Shown here one piece after another: positions 1 through 8,174 of a DNA stretch of 64,000 nt. The DNA lies in contig CANLXI010000025.1 in the NCBI GenBank assembly GCA_947495035.1, positions 42,924-106,923 of the forward strand, read 5' to 3'. The stretch is from an uncultured Granulosicoccus sp. GTDB lineage: Bacteria; Pseudomonadota; Gammaproteobacteria; Granulosicoccales; Granulosicoccaceae. A program made the position numbers and the translations under genes. Every line of letters begins with the position of its first letter. Position 1 is the stretch's first letter. The notes under the pieces are model-generated. The model saw only the letters and a program-made list of their open reading frames with translations, had not been told where the DNA came from and made no database searches.

Positions 1-72
1 CTCGCCCGGGCCAGCGGACTCGGCATTGTTCAGCCCCTCCGCGACAGCCCAACGGTGCAACGAGGGGGCTGA
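1..72 (+). CDS. possible 3' end of a truncated upstream gene
   Basis: Frame 1 is open from the window edge to a TGA at 70-72 and gives about 23 residues, with C or G at most third codon positions as in neighbouring genes. This would fit the last codons of a gene that starts outside the window. The stretch is too short to identify a family, and chance is a real alternative. Confidence 0.25.
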   Translation, partial: LARASGLGIVQPLRDSPTVQRGG

Positions 73-175
73 AACCCGGAACCTTATCGCGTTCTTGCCA
101 ACTGACAATACAAGCGCCACAACCCCTTACCGGTGTTCCGCTACAATGCCCGATCGCAACTGAACGCGCCTGCAA

Positions 176-2098
176 ATGTCCCCTGTATACACCTCTTCCG
201 GCCGTCCTCACCGACGTCCGGCACTATTGATCAGCCTTCTGGTTGGTGTGCTTTCCAGCTGCAGCAGCGGTGGAGACAATAATGAGCCAGACGCCGGTGG
301 GCCGGATGGCTCGGATGTTCCTGTCGTGCTGGAACCGCTCCCCAACCCGCCGTTGACGGAAGCACCATCTTCCGATGACGAACCGGTGGCGTTCGATCCG
401 GTATTTCATACGGTCACGGACTATGCCCTGGTGCGCGACACCGGGCCACGAATCGAGAATGAAGTTGTCGCTGAGCTGACGGAAGCGGATTTTGCCGCCG
501 GCTTGCCCGAGCCGGACATCACCGTTCCCGCCGGCGTGGATCCTGCCAGTAATGGCGCCCCGTTTTTCGAAGGTCTGTCCAATGTGCGGGTAGAAGCGGG
601 CCAGCTGCTGGAAATTCGCTATGTACCGCGGGATCCCGAAGGCGAATTGCCTGGCATGTTCTCGCAGGGCCTGCCGGAGGGCGCGACCTTCGATGACAAT
701 TTCGATGGCACCAAGAGTCTGCGGTGGCAAACCTACCAGGCCGATATCGGCATCACGAAATTTGTCGTGGTGGCCGTTGACCCGCAGGACAGTGAGTATC
801 GCAGTTCGCAGGCGATTCTGATTGCCGTCGATCCGCCTTCGGACCCTGCCAGCGTGCCGAATATCGCCCCATCGATTCAGCCCATCGCCCGCTATACCGT
901 CCGAGCCGGCGATCCGGTGTCGGTTTTCATCATCGGCACCGATCGCAACGGCACAACGCCGAGTATCGAACTGGTGGATCCGCCGGCAAACGCGATTCTT
1001 ACACCGGATGCACGGACGCCGGAATGGCAGATATTGCATGCCGTACCGGAATCCGCTGGCACGCTCACCATCGATGTCTTGACTCGTGATGCCGAGGACC
1101 CCTCCCTGACCGGGCTCGACCAGATCGTACTGGATGTGCTCGACCCTGCCGAATTCGAACGCAGTGGCGAGCGGCTGGACACGATTGCCGCGGGTTCCGG
1201 TATCCAGTTCGGCAGCGCCATCTCTCCCGTGTTCTACATGCAGGCCGATGGCGCGCTCTATGAATCCATTGCGGGCAGCGAGTTCGGTGTGATGACACCG
1301 GAGAGCTCCATGAAATGGGTCGCCATCAACCCCCTGCCGGGGCGATTCGAATTCGCCGACATGGACAATCTCGTCAGTTTTGCCCAGGCAAACGGCATGC
1401 AAGTGCGTGGTCATCCTCTGGTCTGGCATCGCAGCCTGCCTGATTGGGTCGAAGAGACAGAATTGGCGGACCGCGAGGTGCACATGCGCGAATTCATCAC
1501 CCGCGTCATGAATCGCTACAGCGATGCGGTTACCTACTGGGATGTGATCAACGAACCCATTTCCGATGACGGTGGGCTGCGAGACTCGCTGTGGCTGAAG
1601 GCGATGGGAGAACAATACATGGATATCGCCTTCGCCCAGGCTCGCGAGCTGGACCCGACGGCAGTACTGGTACTCAACGAATACGACATCGGTTTTTCCG
1701 GACAGAAGTTCGACGACCTGTTGAGCCTGCTGGACAGACTGCAGGCGCGCGATGTGCCCGTGGATGCTGTCGGTTTCCAGCTGCATGTCTTCTCGAGCTA
1801 CGACCAGTTCGACGAGCTTGCGGCCAACATGGCGGCAATTGCAGAACGCGGTCTCGATGTTCATGTCACCGAGCTGGATGTTGCCATTGTCGACGACCAC
1901 AGTGAACAGAGGCAGGCCGATGTCTACAAGGGCATTGTGGACGTCTGTCTGGCACAGCCACGCTGCACGGTCGTGCAGACCTGGGGATTCACCGATCGCT
2001 ATTCATTCAGAACCCTGCAATCACCGCTTTACCTTGACCGTGACTATGCGATCAAGCCTGCCTATCAGTCATTGCAGCAAGCCCTCGGCGGTAACTGA
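176..2098 (+). CDS. lipoprotein endo-1,4-beta-xylanase, glycoside hydrolase family 10
   Basis: A secreted GH10 enzyme that would cleave internal beta-1,4 bonds of xylan. The N-terminus has basic residues, a short hydrophobic stretch and a lipobox LSSC with Cys29, so it is predicted to be lipid-anchored. Residues about 30-130 form a Ser/Gly/Pro/Asp-rich linker. About 130-320 look like one or two Ig/cadherin-like beta domains (patterns such as VRVEAGQLLEIRY and VRAGDPVSVFIIG). The catalytic barrel runs from about 335 to the end. The acid/base is in WDVINEP (Glu460) and the nucleophile in VTELDV (Glu566). The 640-residue length reflects the added N-terminal part; a GH10 catalytic domain alone is about 300-350. 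No other polysaccharide-degrading genes sit beside it. The family call is secure; exact substrate is inferred. Confidence 0.93.
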   Translation: MSPVYTSSGRPHRRPALLISLLVGVLSSCSSGGDNNEPDAGGPDGSDVPVVLEPLPNPPLTEAPSSDDEPVAFDPVFHTVTDYALVRDTGPRIENEVVAELTEADFAAGLPEPDITVPAGVDPASNGAPFFEGLSNVRVEAGQLLEIRYVPRDPEGELPGMFSQGLPEGATFDDNFDGTKSLRWQTYQADIGITKFVVVAVDPQDSEYRSSQAILIAVDPPSDPASVPNIAPSIQPIARYTVRAGDPVSVFIIGTDRNGTTPSIELVDPPANAILTPDARTPEWQILHAVPESAGTLTIDVLTRDAEDPSLTGLDQIVLDVLDPAEFERSGERLDTIAAGSGIQFGSAISPVFYMQADGALYESIAGSEFGVMTPESSMKWVAINPLPGRFEFADMDNLVSFAQANGMQVRGHPLVWHRSLPDWVEETELADREVHMREFITRVMNRYSDAVTYWDVINEPISDDGGLRDSLWLKAMGEQYMDIAFAQARELDPTAVLVLNEYDIGFSGQKFDDLLSLLDRLQARDVPVDAVGFQLHVFSSYDQFDELAANMAAIAERGLDVHVTELDVAIVDDHSEQRQADVYKGIVDVCLAQPRCTVVQTWGFTDRYSFRTLQSPLYLDRDYAIKPAYQSLQQALGGN

Positions 2099-2118
2099 GA
2101 GGTATCCCAGCCCCTGAC

Positions 2119-2144
2119 GAGAACTGCTCCGACGGGCAGTTCTC
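2119..2144. terminator. hairpin between convergent genes, likely bidirectional terminator
   Basis: A perfect 9-bp inverted repeat (GAGAACTGC at 2119-2127 and GCAGTTCTC at 2136-2144) with an 8-nt loop fills the short space between the xylanase stop and the stop codon of the convergent HAD phosphatase. The position suggests it ends transcripts from both sides. Confidence 0.7.
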
Positions 2145-2924
2145 TCAGACATGGTCAACGATGTCCGCAATGGAATCGACCACATGTCGGGGACGGAAGG
2201 GAAAGCGTGCGATTTCGGACTCCCGAGTGGAGCCGGTCAGGACCAGAAAGGTCTCGAGACCGGCTTCGATGCCGGCAATGACGTCCGTGTCCATGCGATC
2301 ACCAATCATCGCAGTGGCTTCGGAATGAGCTTCGATCTTGTTCATCGCGCTGCGAAACATCATGGGATTGGGCTTGCCCACGAAGTAGGGACTGACCCCG
2401 GTCGCCTTGGTGATGAGTGCGGCCACCGAGCCCGTTGCCGGCAAGGGACCTTCCGGTGATGGACCGGTTACATCGGGATTGGTGGCAATGAAACGGGCCC
2501 CTTTCTCCACCAGACGAATGGCAGTGGTGATCGACTCGAACGAATAGGTTCTCGTCTCACCCAGCACGACAAAATCGGGCTGGGTGCTGGTCATGGTATA
2601 ACCGATTTCATGCAGTGCAGTGGTCAGCCCGGCTTCACCGATGACAAAGGCCGATGCATTCGGCGCCTGATCGTCAAGAAACTGCGCGGTGGCAATGGCC
2701 GATGTCCAGATGCGATCCTCCGGCACCTCCAGACCTGAATTGGCCAATCTGGCAGCAAGATCCCGAGGCGTGAAGATCGAATTGTTGGTCAGCACCAGAA
2801 ACTTGCGCTTCTTCTCTATCAGGCGAGCAAGAAATTGCGCGGCGCCAGGTATGGCATCGCCTTCTCTGACCAGAACACCGTCCATATCGGTCAGCCATGC
2901 ATCGATCTTGATGTCGGGGGACAT
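2145..2924 (-). CDS. HAD-superfamily IIA phosphatase, NagD-like
   Basis: A cytoplasmic HAD hydrolase of the NagD/AraL/PGP (subfamily IIA) type, which dephosphorylates nucleotide or sugar phosphates. The nucleophile motif is DMDGVL near residue 13, followed by the threonine/asparagine motif VLTNNS near 46. The conserved Lys region is VGKPNPMMF near 180, and the acidic motif is GDRMDTDVIAGIEAG near 208. Its 259 residues match the family (about 250-270). It stands alone, convergent to the xylanase and downstream of gltA in the same direction, but a strong hairpin separates it from gltA. The physiological substrate cannot be read from the sequence. Confidence 0.9.
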   Translation of the reverse strand: MSPDIKIDAWLTDMDGVLVREGDAIPGAAQFLARLIEKKRKFLVLTNNSIFTPRDLAARLANSGLEVPEDRIWTSAIATAQFLDDQAPNASAFVIGEAGLTTALHEIGYTMTSTQPDFVVLGETRTYSFESITTAIRLVEKGARFIATNPDVTGPSPEGPLPATGSVAALITKATGVSPYFVGKPNPMMFRSAMNKIEAHSEATAMIGDRMDTDVIAGIEAGLETFLVLTGSTRESEIARFPFRPRHVVDSIADIVDHV

Positions 2925-3031
2925 GCTCGCATTCTCCAGTTACCGGGCTCTGAGGCCACTGCCGTGATGGTAGCGTGAAACCACCGCTTCATCCAGACTG
3001 GTTGCACCCAGACTGATCGCAGCCAGGCCTG

Positions 3032-3074
3032 TGACTGGCGTTCTGCACAGGACGCGAGTGCAGAACGCCAGTCA
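3032..3074 (-). terminator. 17-bp perfect inverted repeat downstream of citrate synthase
   Basis: The arms at 3032-3048 and 3058-3074 are exact reverse complements over 17 bp with a 9-nt loop. The hairpin begins 9 bases past the gltA stop. No T-run follows, so it may act as a terminator or as an mRNA 3'-end stabiliser. Confidence 0.65.
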
Positions 3075-3082
3075 GTGCGTGT

Positions 3083-4429
3083 TCAGAGATCGAAGGTAGG
3101 ACGTGGACGACCCGGAATGATATCGGCCGCGGAATCGGATACCCAGCCGCGCTGAACCCGGGGAACATAGTCGTTCATTTCGGGGCCGGTGTAGATCTGA
3201 CGGGGTCGACCGATACGTGACCCCTGCAGATTCTGTTCGCGCCAGTGGGCGATCCAGCCCGGCATGCGCCCCATGGCAAAGACCACGGTGAACATGTTGG
3301 TGGGAATGCCCAGTGCTCGCAGAATGATGCCACTGTAGAAATCCACATTCGGATAGAGCTTGCGTTCAACGAAATACGAATCGTTGAGTGCTATTTCTTC
3401 CAGGCGTCTGCCGATCTCCAGTAGCGGATCATTGATGTTCAGGTGCGCTAGCAGTTTCTCGGCAACCCGTTGCAGCATCTGCGCACGTGGATCGAAACTC
3501 TTGTAAACGCGATGCCCGAATCCCATCAGGCGGATTCCGCTGTTCTTGTCCTTGGCCTGACGCATGTACTCCTCGACGGACAGATCTCCCTTGTGAATCT
3601 GTTCCAGCATTTCCAGCACCGCCACGTTAGCTCCACCATGCAGTGGTCCCCACAAGGCACACACACCGGCAGCACAGGAGGCAAACAGATTGGCACCACT
3701 GCTACCTACCAGACGCACCGTCGAGGTACTGCAGTTCTGCTCGTGATCGGCGTGCAGAATCAGCACCAGATTGAATGCCAGACGCACGATATCGTCTGTC
3801 TCATGCGGGGCATGCGGCTCCGAGAACAGCATGTGCATGAAGTTCTCGACATAGAGCAGATTGGGGTTGGGATAGTTGTAGGTTCTGCCGATGGAACTGC
3901 GATGGGCGAAGGCAGCGATGGTTCTGATCTTGCTGATCAGTCTGGCCGCGGCGGTGATGAAACGATCATCGCTGTCCATCTCGATCATGTCGGGATGAAA
4001 ACAGGACAGGGCATTGATCATGGCCGACAGGATGGCCATTGGCGGTGCCTGGTTGGGAAACCCCTGAAAGTGATATTTCATGGATTCATTCAGCATGGCA
4101 TGCTTGGTCAGACGCTCGCTGAAGTCGCCGTATTCCTCGGCGGAAGGCAGATTGCCGAATATCAGCAGCCAGCAGACTTCAATGAAGTTGGGCGCCTCTT
4201 CGAACTGCTCGATGGGAATTCCCCGATAGCGCAATATGCCCGCATCGCCATCGATATAGGTAATGGCGCTGGTGCAGCTACCGGTATTGCCATAGCCCTG
4301 ATCGAGCGTAATGTAACCGGTGGCATCACGCAACTTGCTGATGTCCAGTGCCTTTTCATCTTCACTGCCGGTTACGACGGGCAGCTCGATGGTCTTGCCG
4401 TCAATGGTCAAGGGTACGCTTTCACTCAT
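3083..4429 (-). CDS. gltA: citrate synthase (type II)
   Basis: Catalyses condensation of oxaloacetate and acetyl-CoA to citrate, the entry step of the TCA cycle. The start chosen at 4429 gives MSESVPLTIDG and 448 residues, close to the roughly 430 of other type II enzymes; an ATG at 4516 would add 29 residues unlike the family. The N-terminal beta region (ELPVVTGSEDEKALDISKLR) is that of hexameric Gram-negative enzymes. Active-site residues are visible: His in GPLHGGAN, His in GFGHRVYKSFDPR and Asp in NVDFYSGI. It is a single gene with its own 3' hairpin. NADH sensitivity is known for this family but cannot be judged here. Confidence 0.97.
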   Translation of the reverse strand: MSESVPLTIDGKTIELPVVTGSEDEKALDISKLRDATGYITLDQGYGNTGSCTSAITYIDGDAGILRYRGIPIEQFEEAPNFIEVCWLLIFGNLPSAEEYGDFSERLTKHAMLNESMKYHFQGFPNQAPPMAILSAMINALSCFHPDMIEMDSDDRFITAAARLISKIRTIAAFAHRSSIGRTYNYPNPNLLYVENFMHMLFSEPHAPHETDDIVRLAFNLVLILHADHEQNCSTSTVRLVGSSGANLFASCAAGVCALWGPLHGGANVAVLEMLEQIHKGDLSVEEYMRQAKDKNSGIRLMGFGHRVYKSFDPRAQMLQRVAEKLLAHLNINDPLLEIGRRLEEIALNDSYFVERKLYPNVDFYSGIILRALGIPTNMFTVVFAMGRMPGWIAHWREQNLQGSRIGRPRQIYTGPEMNDYVPRVQRGWVSDSAADIIPGRPRPTFDL

Positions 4430-4667
4430 GGCAACTCGCTCAACTTGTGGTGGAATCAAGGCTGCTAGTTTAGACCTGCTCTGCCCCCTGTACAGGGGGT
4501 AAACACGGGCATCCATTACATCCGCTTGGTCACAGCACTAATCCGGAGGTGGCTGGGCCAGTCCCAGTGCGCTTGTCAGGTCGGTTGGCCATCCCGTCAC
4601 TGATGTCGTGCTCAAGATGAGACCTACCGACGTCGTTACAGCCGATGACATTTCCAGGAGCCCTTGA

Positions 4668-4979
4668 ATGACCGTAAGTCTCTACGCTGATCTGACATCT
4701 GCCAGCCTGTCGCAGACTCAGTCCCAATCACGCCCACTGCCACCTCCAGGTGTCGGAGGAGATAGTCCTCCCTCGCCTGCTTCTGCCGTTGACAACCCTG
4801 GCAGCGCTCTGCCACCCGAAACACGGGACTCTCTGTTCGCAGCCGTTGGGGAACTGCAGGAAGCAGGAGCTACATCCGATGAAATCAAGTCCTTTGTGGA
4901 TAGCGAGCTGGAAGCCAACGGGGTTGATTTCACTGCCGGCCAGAATCGATCCGGACAACTCATCAACATCATGAGCTGA
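4668..4979 (+). CDS. small hypothetical protein
   Basis: A 103-residue protein with no recognised family. The ATG is preceded by CAGGAG seven bases upstream, which supports translation. The first half is low-complexity (Ser/Gln/Pro/Gly rich). The second half, from about residue 50, looks like an amphipathic helix pair (RDSLFAAVGELQEAG, then SDEIKSFVDSELEANG). There is no signal peptide or membrane segment. It diverges from gltA and is followed by a repeat-rich gap. Confidence 0.6.
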   Translation: MTVSLYADLTSASLSQTQSQSRPLPPPGVGGDSPPSPASAVDNPGSALPPETRDSLFAAVGELQEAGATSDEIKSFVDSELEANGVDFTAGQNRSGQLINIMS

Positions 4980-5226
4980 GCTGTCCGGGTTCAAGCCTGA
5001 TCGAAGCTGCCCGGGCCGCCCTTGCCATGCAATGGGGCAACTGCCTGCTGACAAGGACGCAGCACCCGGGCAGCAGCTGCCCCTACCCACCAGGTAAGCC
5101 CCCTCTTTCGAACGACAGCATCACCACCGATCTGGCACATCAGGACTTCCTGACACTGCTCATGTGCACCAGGCTTTCGCGGGCTCGGCACTCAGATGCA
5201 ACGAGAACAACTCCTCAGCATCCGAC

Positions 5227-5280
5227 ACGCCCCGCACGCCCCGCACGCCCCGCACGCCCCGCACGCCCCGCACGCCCCGC
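5227..5280. repeat. 9-bp tandem repeat, six copies
   Basis: Six exact head-to-tail copies of ACGCCCCGC. The array runs directly into a different 15-bp array, so the two share a junction and the trinucleotide ACG at each unit start. Confidence 0.95.
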
Positions 5281-5325
5281 ACGCTGCACGGCTGCACGCT
5301 GCACGGCTGCACGCTGCACGGCTGC
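5281..5325. repeat. 15-bp tandem repeat, three copies
   Basis: Three exact copies of ACGCTGCACGGCTGC follow the 9-bp array without a gap. Each unit contains an imperfect internal duplication (GCTGCACG / GCTGC). Confidence 0.95.
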
Positions 5326-5728
5326 ACGTCATACGTTCAGTAGTTGCATTATCAGAGATACAGACTGACTTCCAGCGCACTTGCAGCATACTGGTCCTTG
5401 TCTGTCGGAAAGCACCCACTGCGGCGAAGAACAGTTACAGGCTACCGACAGCGCCCTGCCCTTTTGGCTGAAATGCAGGCACTATTCATGCGTTTGTATA
5501 GCGCATTGCACCCTGCCTGCCTGCACTCGACTAAAGTCAAGTGGAATTCAAAAGCCGCCTCGTCAATCCTGTTGCCACTGCAAGCCCAGCACGGGTCTTA
5601 ACAGTAACAGAGAAACTCGCAATCGGCGCCCATACTGCATGAATACCGCGCAATCTACAGGTTGCAACGACTGATTGAATGCAGGCATGTCACCGAATGG
5701 CATTCCAGTGAAAACAAGGAGAGTATTG

Positions 5729-7240
5729 ATGAAACGTCAACAAGCAACATCCGGACTTACCCACACGCGAAGTCGTCTGTCGGTTCTGGTAGCCGGCGTC
5801 CTGGCTGCCGCCAACGTCGCGGCGGACGATGTCGACAAGATGATTTCGAGTCTCGAGGAGACACTGCAACCGGCCAAGCCAACCAAGGCAACGCCCAGAG
5901 CGCTGGACCAGGCCGTGGCGGCAAGAGAGGGCCTTGGCTTCAGAAGTGATCGTCGCTATGTGGCACAGCTACTGGAAAACCCCGAGCGATTCAATGCGCT
6001 GGCAGGACCGTTGACCGGCGGTCATCATGCCACCCCCGAAGAAGTGGAAGCCTTGAAAATCCGACTGGTACTCCAGGAAGACGCGATAGCGCTGGCACCA
6101 GCATTGAGTGAAGATCCGGATTTTGCCGGCATCTACATCAGTACCCGAAACATCATCAACATCGGTTTTACCTTCAACGCCGAGAAAAAAGTCGAGGAGT
6201 TGCGACAGAAAGTCCGGCTTCCGGATCGCGTGCAGGCATTCCAGGCAAAGCGTTCCATGGGCGAGCTGGAGAATGACAAGAATCGTGTGGTCGACATGAG
6301 CGGCGAACTCACCAGCAAAGGCATCGTGGTGTCGCAGGTTGCCATCGATATCATCAGCAACCGCCTCAAGATCGGTGTCGTCAAACTCGACCCCAACAAG
6401 CTCGAGACCATACAGCAGCTGTTTGGCGATGTGGACATCGTCGACAAGCCACTCAATGAAGTGGAAAATCGCAGTGATACGGCGACCCCCATGCGAGCCG
6501 GTGTACGCATCACCAATGCTGCCGGAGGTAGCTGTACATCGAACTGGAAAGCACAGGATCGAACCACCGGTGAAATGGTGACCATCACGGCTGGACACTG
6601 TGTTTCCGATGTCAACGGCACATTCGGTGGACCGGGTGCAGACTTCTTTCAAGGCAGCACCAGCACCGGTGCGTCTCGCCTGATCGGAACCTCGGATCAA
6701 ACCACCTGGGTGTTTCCCGTCCTCAATCTGTTCACGGGTGCTCGCACAGGCTCGGGTGAAGTCGATGCGCTTCGCGCCCCGTTGGAAAGCAACATCTTTT
6801 CCATGCCTTCGCTGTATGCCTACGATAACGCCAATGCCGGTGTCTTCACCGATGCTGAACAGGCGCGCGTTGGCGCAGTGGATGGCACGGTCGTCATCGG
6901 CAGTGTGGTGTGCAGCGGAGGACAGTTCAGCCCGGGCAATCAGGTGGGCGGCAGCGGCTGGAAGAACTGCGGCTCTGTCAATGCCGTCAACGTTGCCAAT
7001 GCTTTCACCCGTCAGTCAGGTTCCGCAGATGTATTCACGGTTCTGAATACCAATGAAGCAACCTACACGGCCATCGGTGGTGACAGCGGCGCCCCCACCT
7101 GGCGTATTGGCTACAACTCGACGCAGGGCTGGCATGGTATTGCCGTTGGTCATCATTCCGGCGGACCAGCCGGCGCGGAGATCTTCAATGATATCGAGCG
7201 CGTCGAGGATGCGCTCAATGTCGACGTCAGATTCTACTGA
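5729..7240 (+). CDS. secreted trypsin-like serine protease with prodomain (S1 family)
   Basis: An exported endopeptidase. The start at 5729 follows an AAGGAG site and gives MKRQQATSG with a signal peptide ending near AAANVAA at about 31; an upstream ATG at 5675 would bury the signal. Residues about 50-240 look like a streptogrisin/alpha-lytic-type prodomain (FAGIYISTRNIINIGF, then KGIVVSQVAIDIISN). The protease domain follows, with His290 in TAGHCV, a candidate Asp346 in GEVDALRAP and Ser453 in GGDSGAP. Total length is 503 residues. It lies 11 bp upstream of the ACP gene, so the protease and the acyl-transfer genes may be cotranscribed. The peptidase family is sure; the prodomain class is inferred. 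Confidence 0.88.
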   Translation: MKRQQATSGLTHTRSRLSVLVAGVLAAANVAADDVDKMISSLEETLQPAKPTKATPRALDQAVAAREGLGFRSDRRYVAQLLENPERFNALAGPLTGGHHATPEEVEALKIRLVLQEDAIALAPALSEDPDFAGIYISTRNIINIGFTFNAEKKVEELRQKVRLPDRVQAFQAKRSMGELENDKNRVVDMSGELTSKGIVVSQVAIDIISNRLKIGVVKLDPNKLETIQQLFGDVDIVDKPLNEVENRSDTATPMRAGVRITNAAGGSCTSNWKAQDRTTGEMVTITAGHCVSDVNGTFGGPGADFFQGSTSTGASRLIGTSDQTTWVFPVLNLFTGARTGSGEVDALRAPLESNIFSMPSLYAYDNANAGVFTDAEQARVGAVDGTVVIGSVVCSGGQFSPGNQVGGSGWKNCGSVNAVNVANAFTRQSGSADVFTVLNTNEATYTAIGGDSGAPTWRIGYNSTQGWHGIAVGHHSGGPAGAEIFNDIERVEDALNVDVRFY

Positions 7241-7251
7241 GAGACTCTGCC

Positions 7252-7542
7252 ATGACACCGAATCAGACCATCAATGCCATCGAGTCGCTGGACAGCTTCT
7301 GCGCCAGAATCTCACAGGCAATCTCGAGTGACGGGTTCGATGTCAGAGTTCAACCCGGCGATCATCTGGTTGATGACGCCGGGGCGGATTCTCTGACCGT
7401 GCTCAGGTACGTGTCCCATCTGCAAGCCTCAGGGCTGCCAATCGACCTGAACGAATTCGATACCACATTGCTTGACACTCGCGTCGCCTATCAGAAGTGG
7501 TTACAGAACGTCGCTGTGAACAATCAGGGAGAACGAACATGA
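7252..7542 (+). CDS. stand-alone acyl carrier protein
   Basis: A 96-residue carrier protein. The phosphopantetheine attachment motif is DDAGADSL with Ser47, placed as in ACPs, and it is flanked by predicted helices. The C-terminus is typical of a small four-helix carrier (LNEFDTTLLDTRVAYQKWL). It would be loaded by a phosphopantetheinyl transferase encoded elsewhere. Its stop overlaps the ATG of the next gene (ATGA), which suggests translational coupling. Together with the acyl-AMP ligase two genes on, it probably accepts an activated fatty acyl group. It differs from the housekeeping AcpP in sequence and in context. Confidence 0.87.
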   Translation: MTPNQTINAIESLDSFCARISQAISSDGFDVRVQPGDHLVDDAGADSLTVLRYVSHLQASGLPIDLNEFDTTLLDTRVAYQKWLQNVAVNNQGERT

Positions 7543-8171
7543 CCGGACAAGCACCGAACCTTCACCTGGCTTCCAGCAAGAATCACACGGTACAACTGGA
7601 CAATGATCCGCAGGGCGTCATTCTGCAGGGAAAATACGCACGGCTACGGCCACTTGCCCAGAATGACTACGGGTATTTCTACAATCTGAGCCTGTCAGCC
7701 GAGAACAACGCACGCTGGCGCTACCGGGGTACCACCCCCAGTCCGGAGCGTTTCGTCACGGATCTGTGGAATGGCGTACAGGCTCAGTTCGTCATTGAAA
7801 CTCCTGAGCCGCGACAACGCGCCGGTCTGGTCGTGGCCTACAATGCCGATATGGCCAATGGCACTGTCTATCTGGCTGCCCTGGTCGACAATGACTATCA
7901 CCGCAAGGTGTGGCCGATGGAAGGCATACTGCTGTTCGTTGACTATCTGCTGCAGAACTGGAACTTTCGCAAGGTCTACGCCGAGACACCAGAGTTCTGT
8001 GCAGCACAGTTTTCCTCGGGTGCAGGTACCTACTTCGAGGAAGAGGGCCGCTTGACGCAGCACCAGTTCTTTCAGGGAAAATACTGGGATTACATCACCT
8101 ACGCCCTGACCCGGGAGCGATGGGAGACCCATGGCAAGGCAGCACTGCATCGTTTTTCGGAAATGAGCTAG
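7539..8171 (+). CDS. GNAT-fold N-acyl/acetyltransferase
   Basis: A 210-residue protein of the GNAT superfamily, related in pattern to RimJ/RimL-type transferases. It has an N-terminal strand YARLRPLAQNDYGYFYNLS near residue 30, a central beta region (GTVYLAALVDNDYHRKVWPMEGILLFVDYLL) and the strand FRKVYAETPEF near 148. The usual acyl-CoA pyrophosphate loop (Q/RxxGxG/A) is not clear; NDYHRKVWPMEG stands in its place. It lies between an ACP and a fatty-acyl-AMP ligase and overlaps the ACP stop. It may therefore take its acyl group from the carrier protein rather than from CoA. That role is inference. Confidence 0.75.
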   Translation: MTGQAPNLHLASSKNHTVQLDNDPQGVILQGKYARLRPLAQNDYGYFYNLSLSAENNARWRYRGTTPSPERFVTDLWNGVQAQFVIETPEPRQRAGLVVAYNADMANGTVYLAALVDNDYHRKVWPMEGILLFVDYLLQNWNFRKVYAETPEFCAAQFSSGAGTYFEEEGRLTQHQFFQGKYWDYITYALTRERWETHGKAALHRFSEMS

Positions 8172-8174
8172 GAG

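Larger units (their letters stand above)
4980..5728. other. 749-bp intergenic region with tandem repeats
   Basis: No convincing gene is seen. Several overlapping open frames here come from the GC-rich tandem repeats at 5227-5325 and lack ribosome-binding sites or protein-like composition. The last part carries the leader of the protease gene, with AAGGAG a few bases before the ATG at 5729. Confidence 0.6.

Noticed and set aside
224..1900. Long reverse-strand open frame opposite the xylanase
   Set aside because: It is the shadow of the GH10 gene, whose catalytic motifs are clear; it has no start signal or family pattern.
5227..5325. Possible CRISPR array
   Set aside because: Units are directly adjacent without spacers, and no cas genes are present; the same holds for all other arrays in the window.
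5027..5471. Overlapping forward and reverse frames rich in repeated Ala-Arg-Pro, His-Ala-Pro or Cys-Gly-Ala
   Set aside because: They translate the 9-bp and 15-bp arrays and have no ribosome-binding site.
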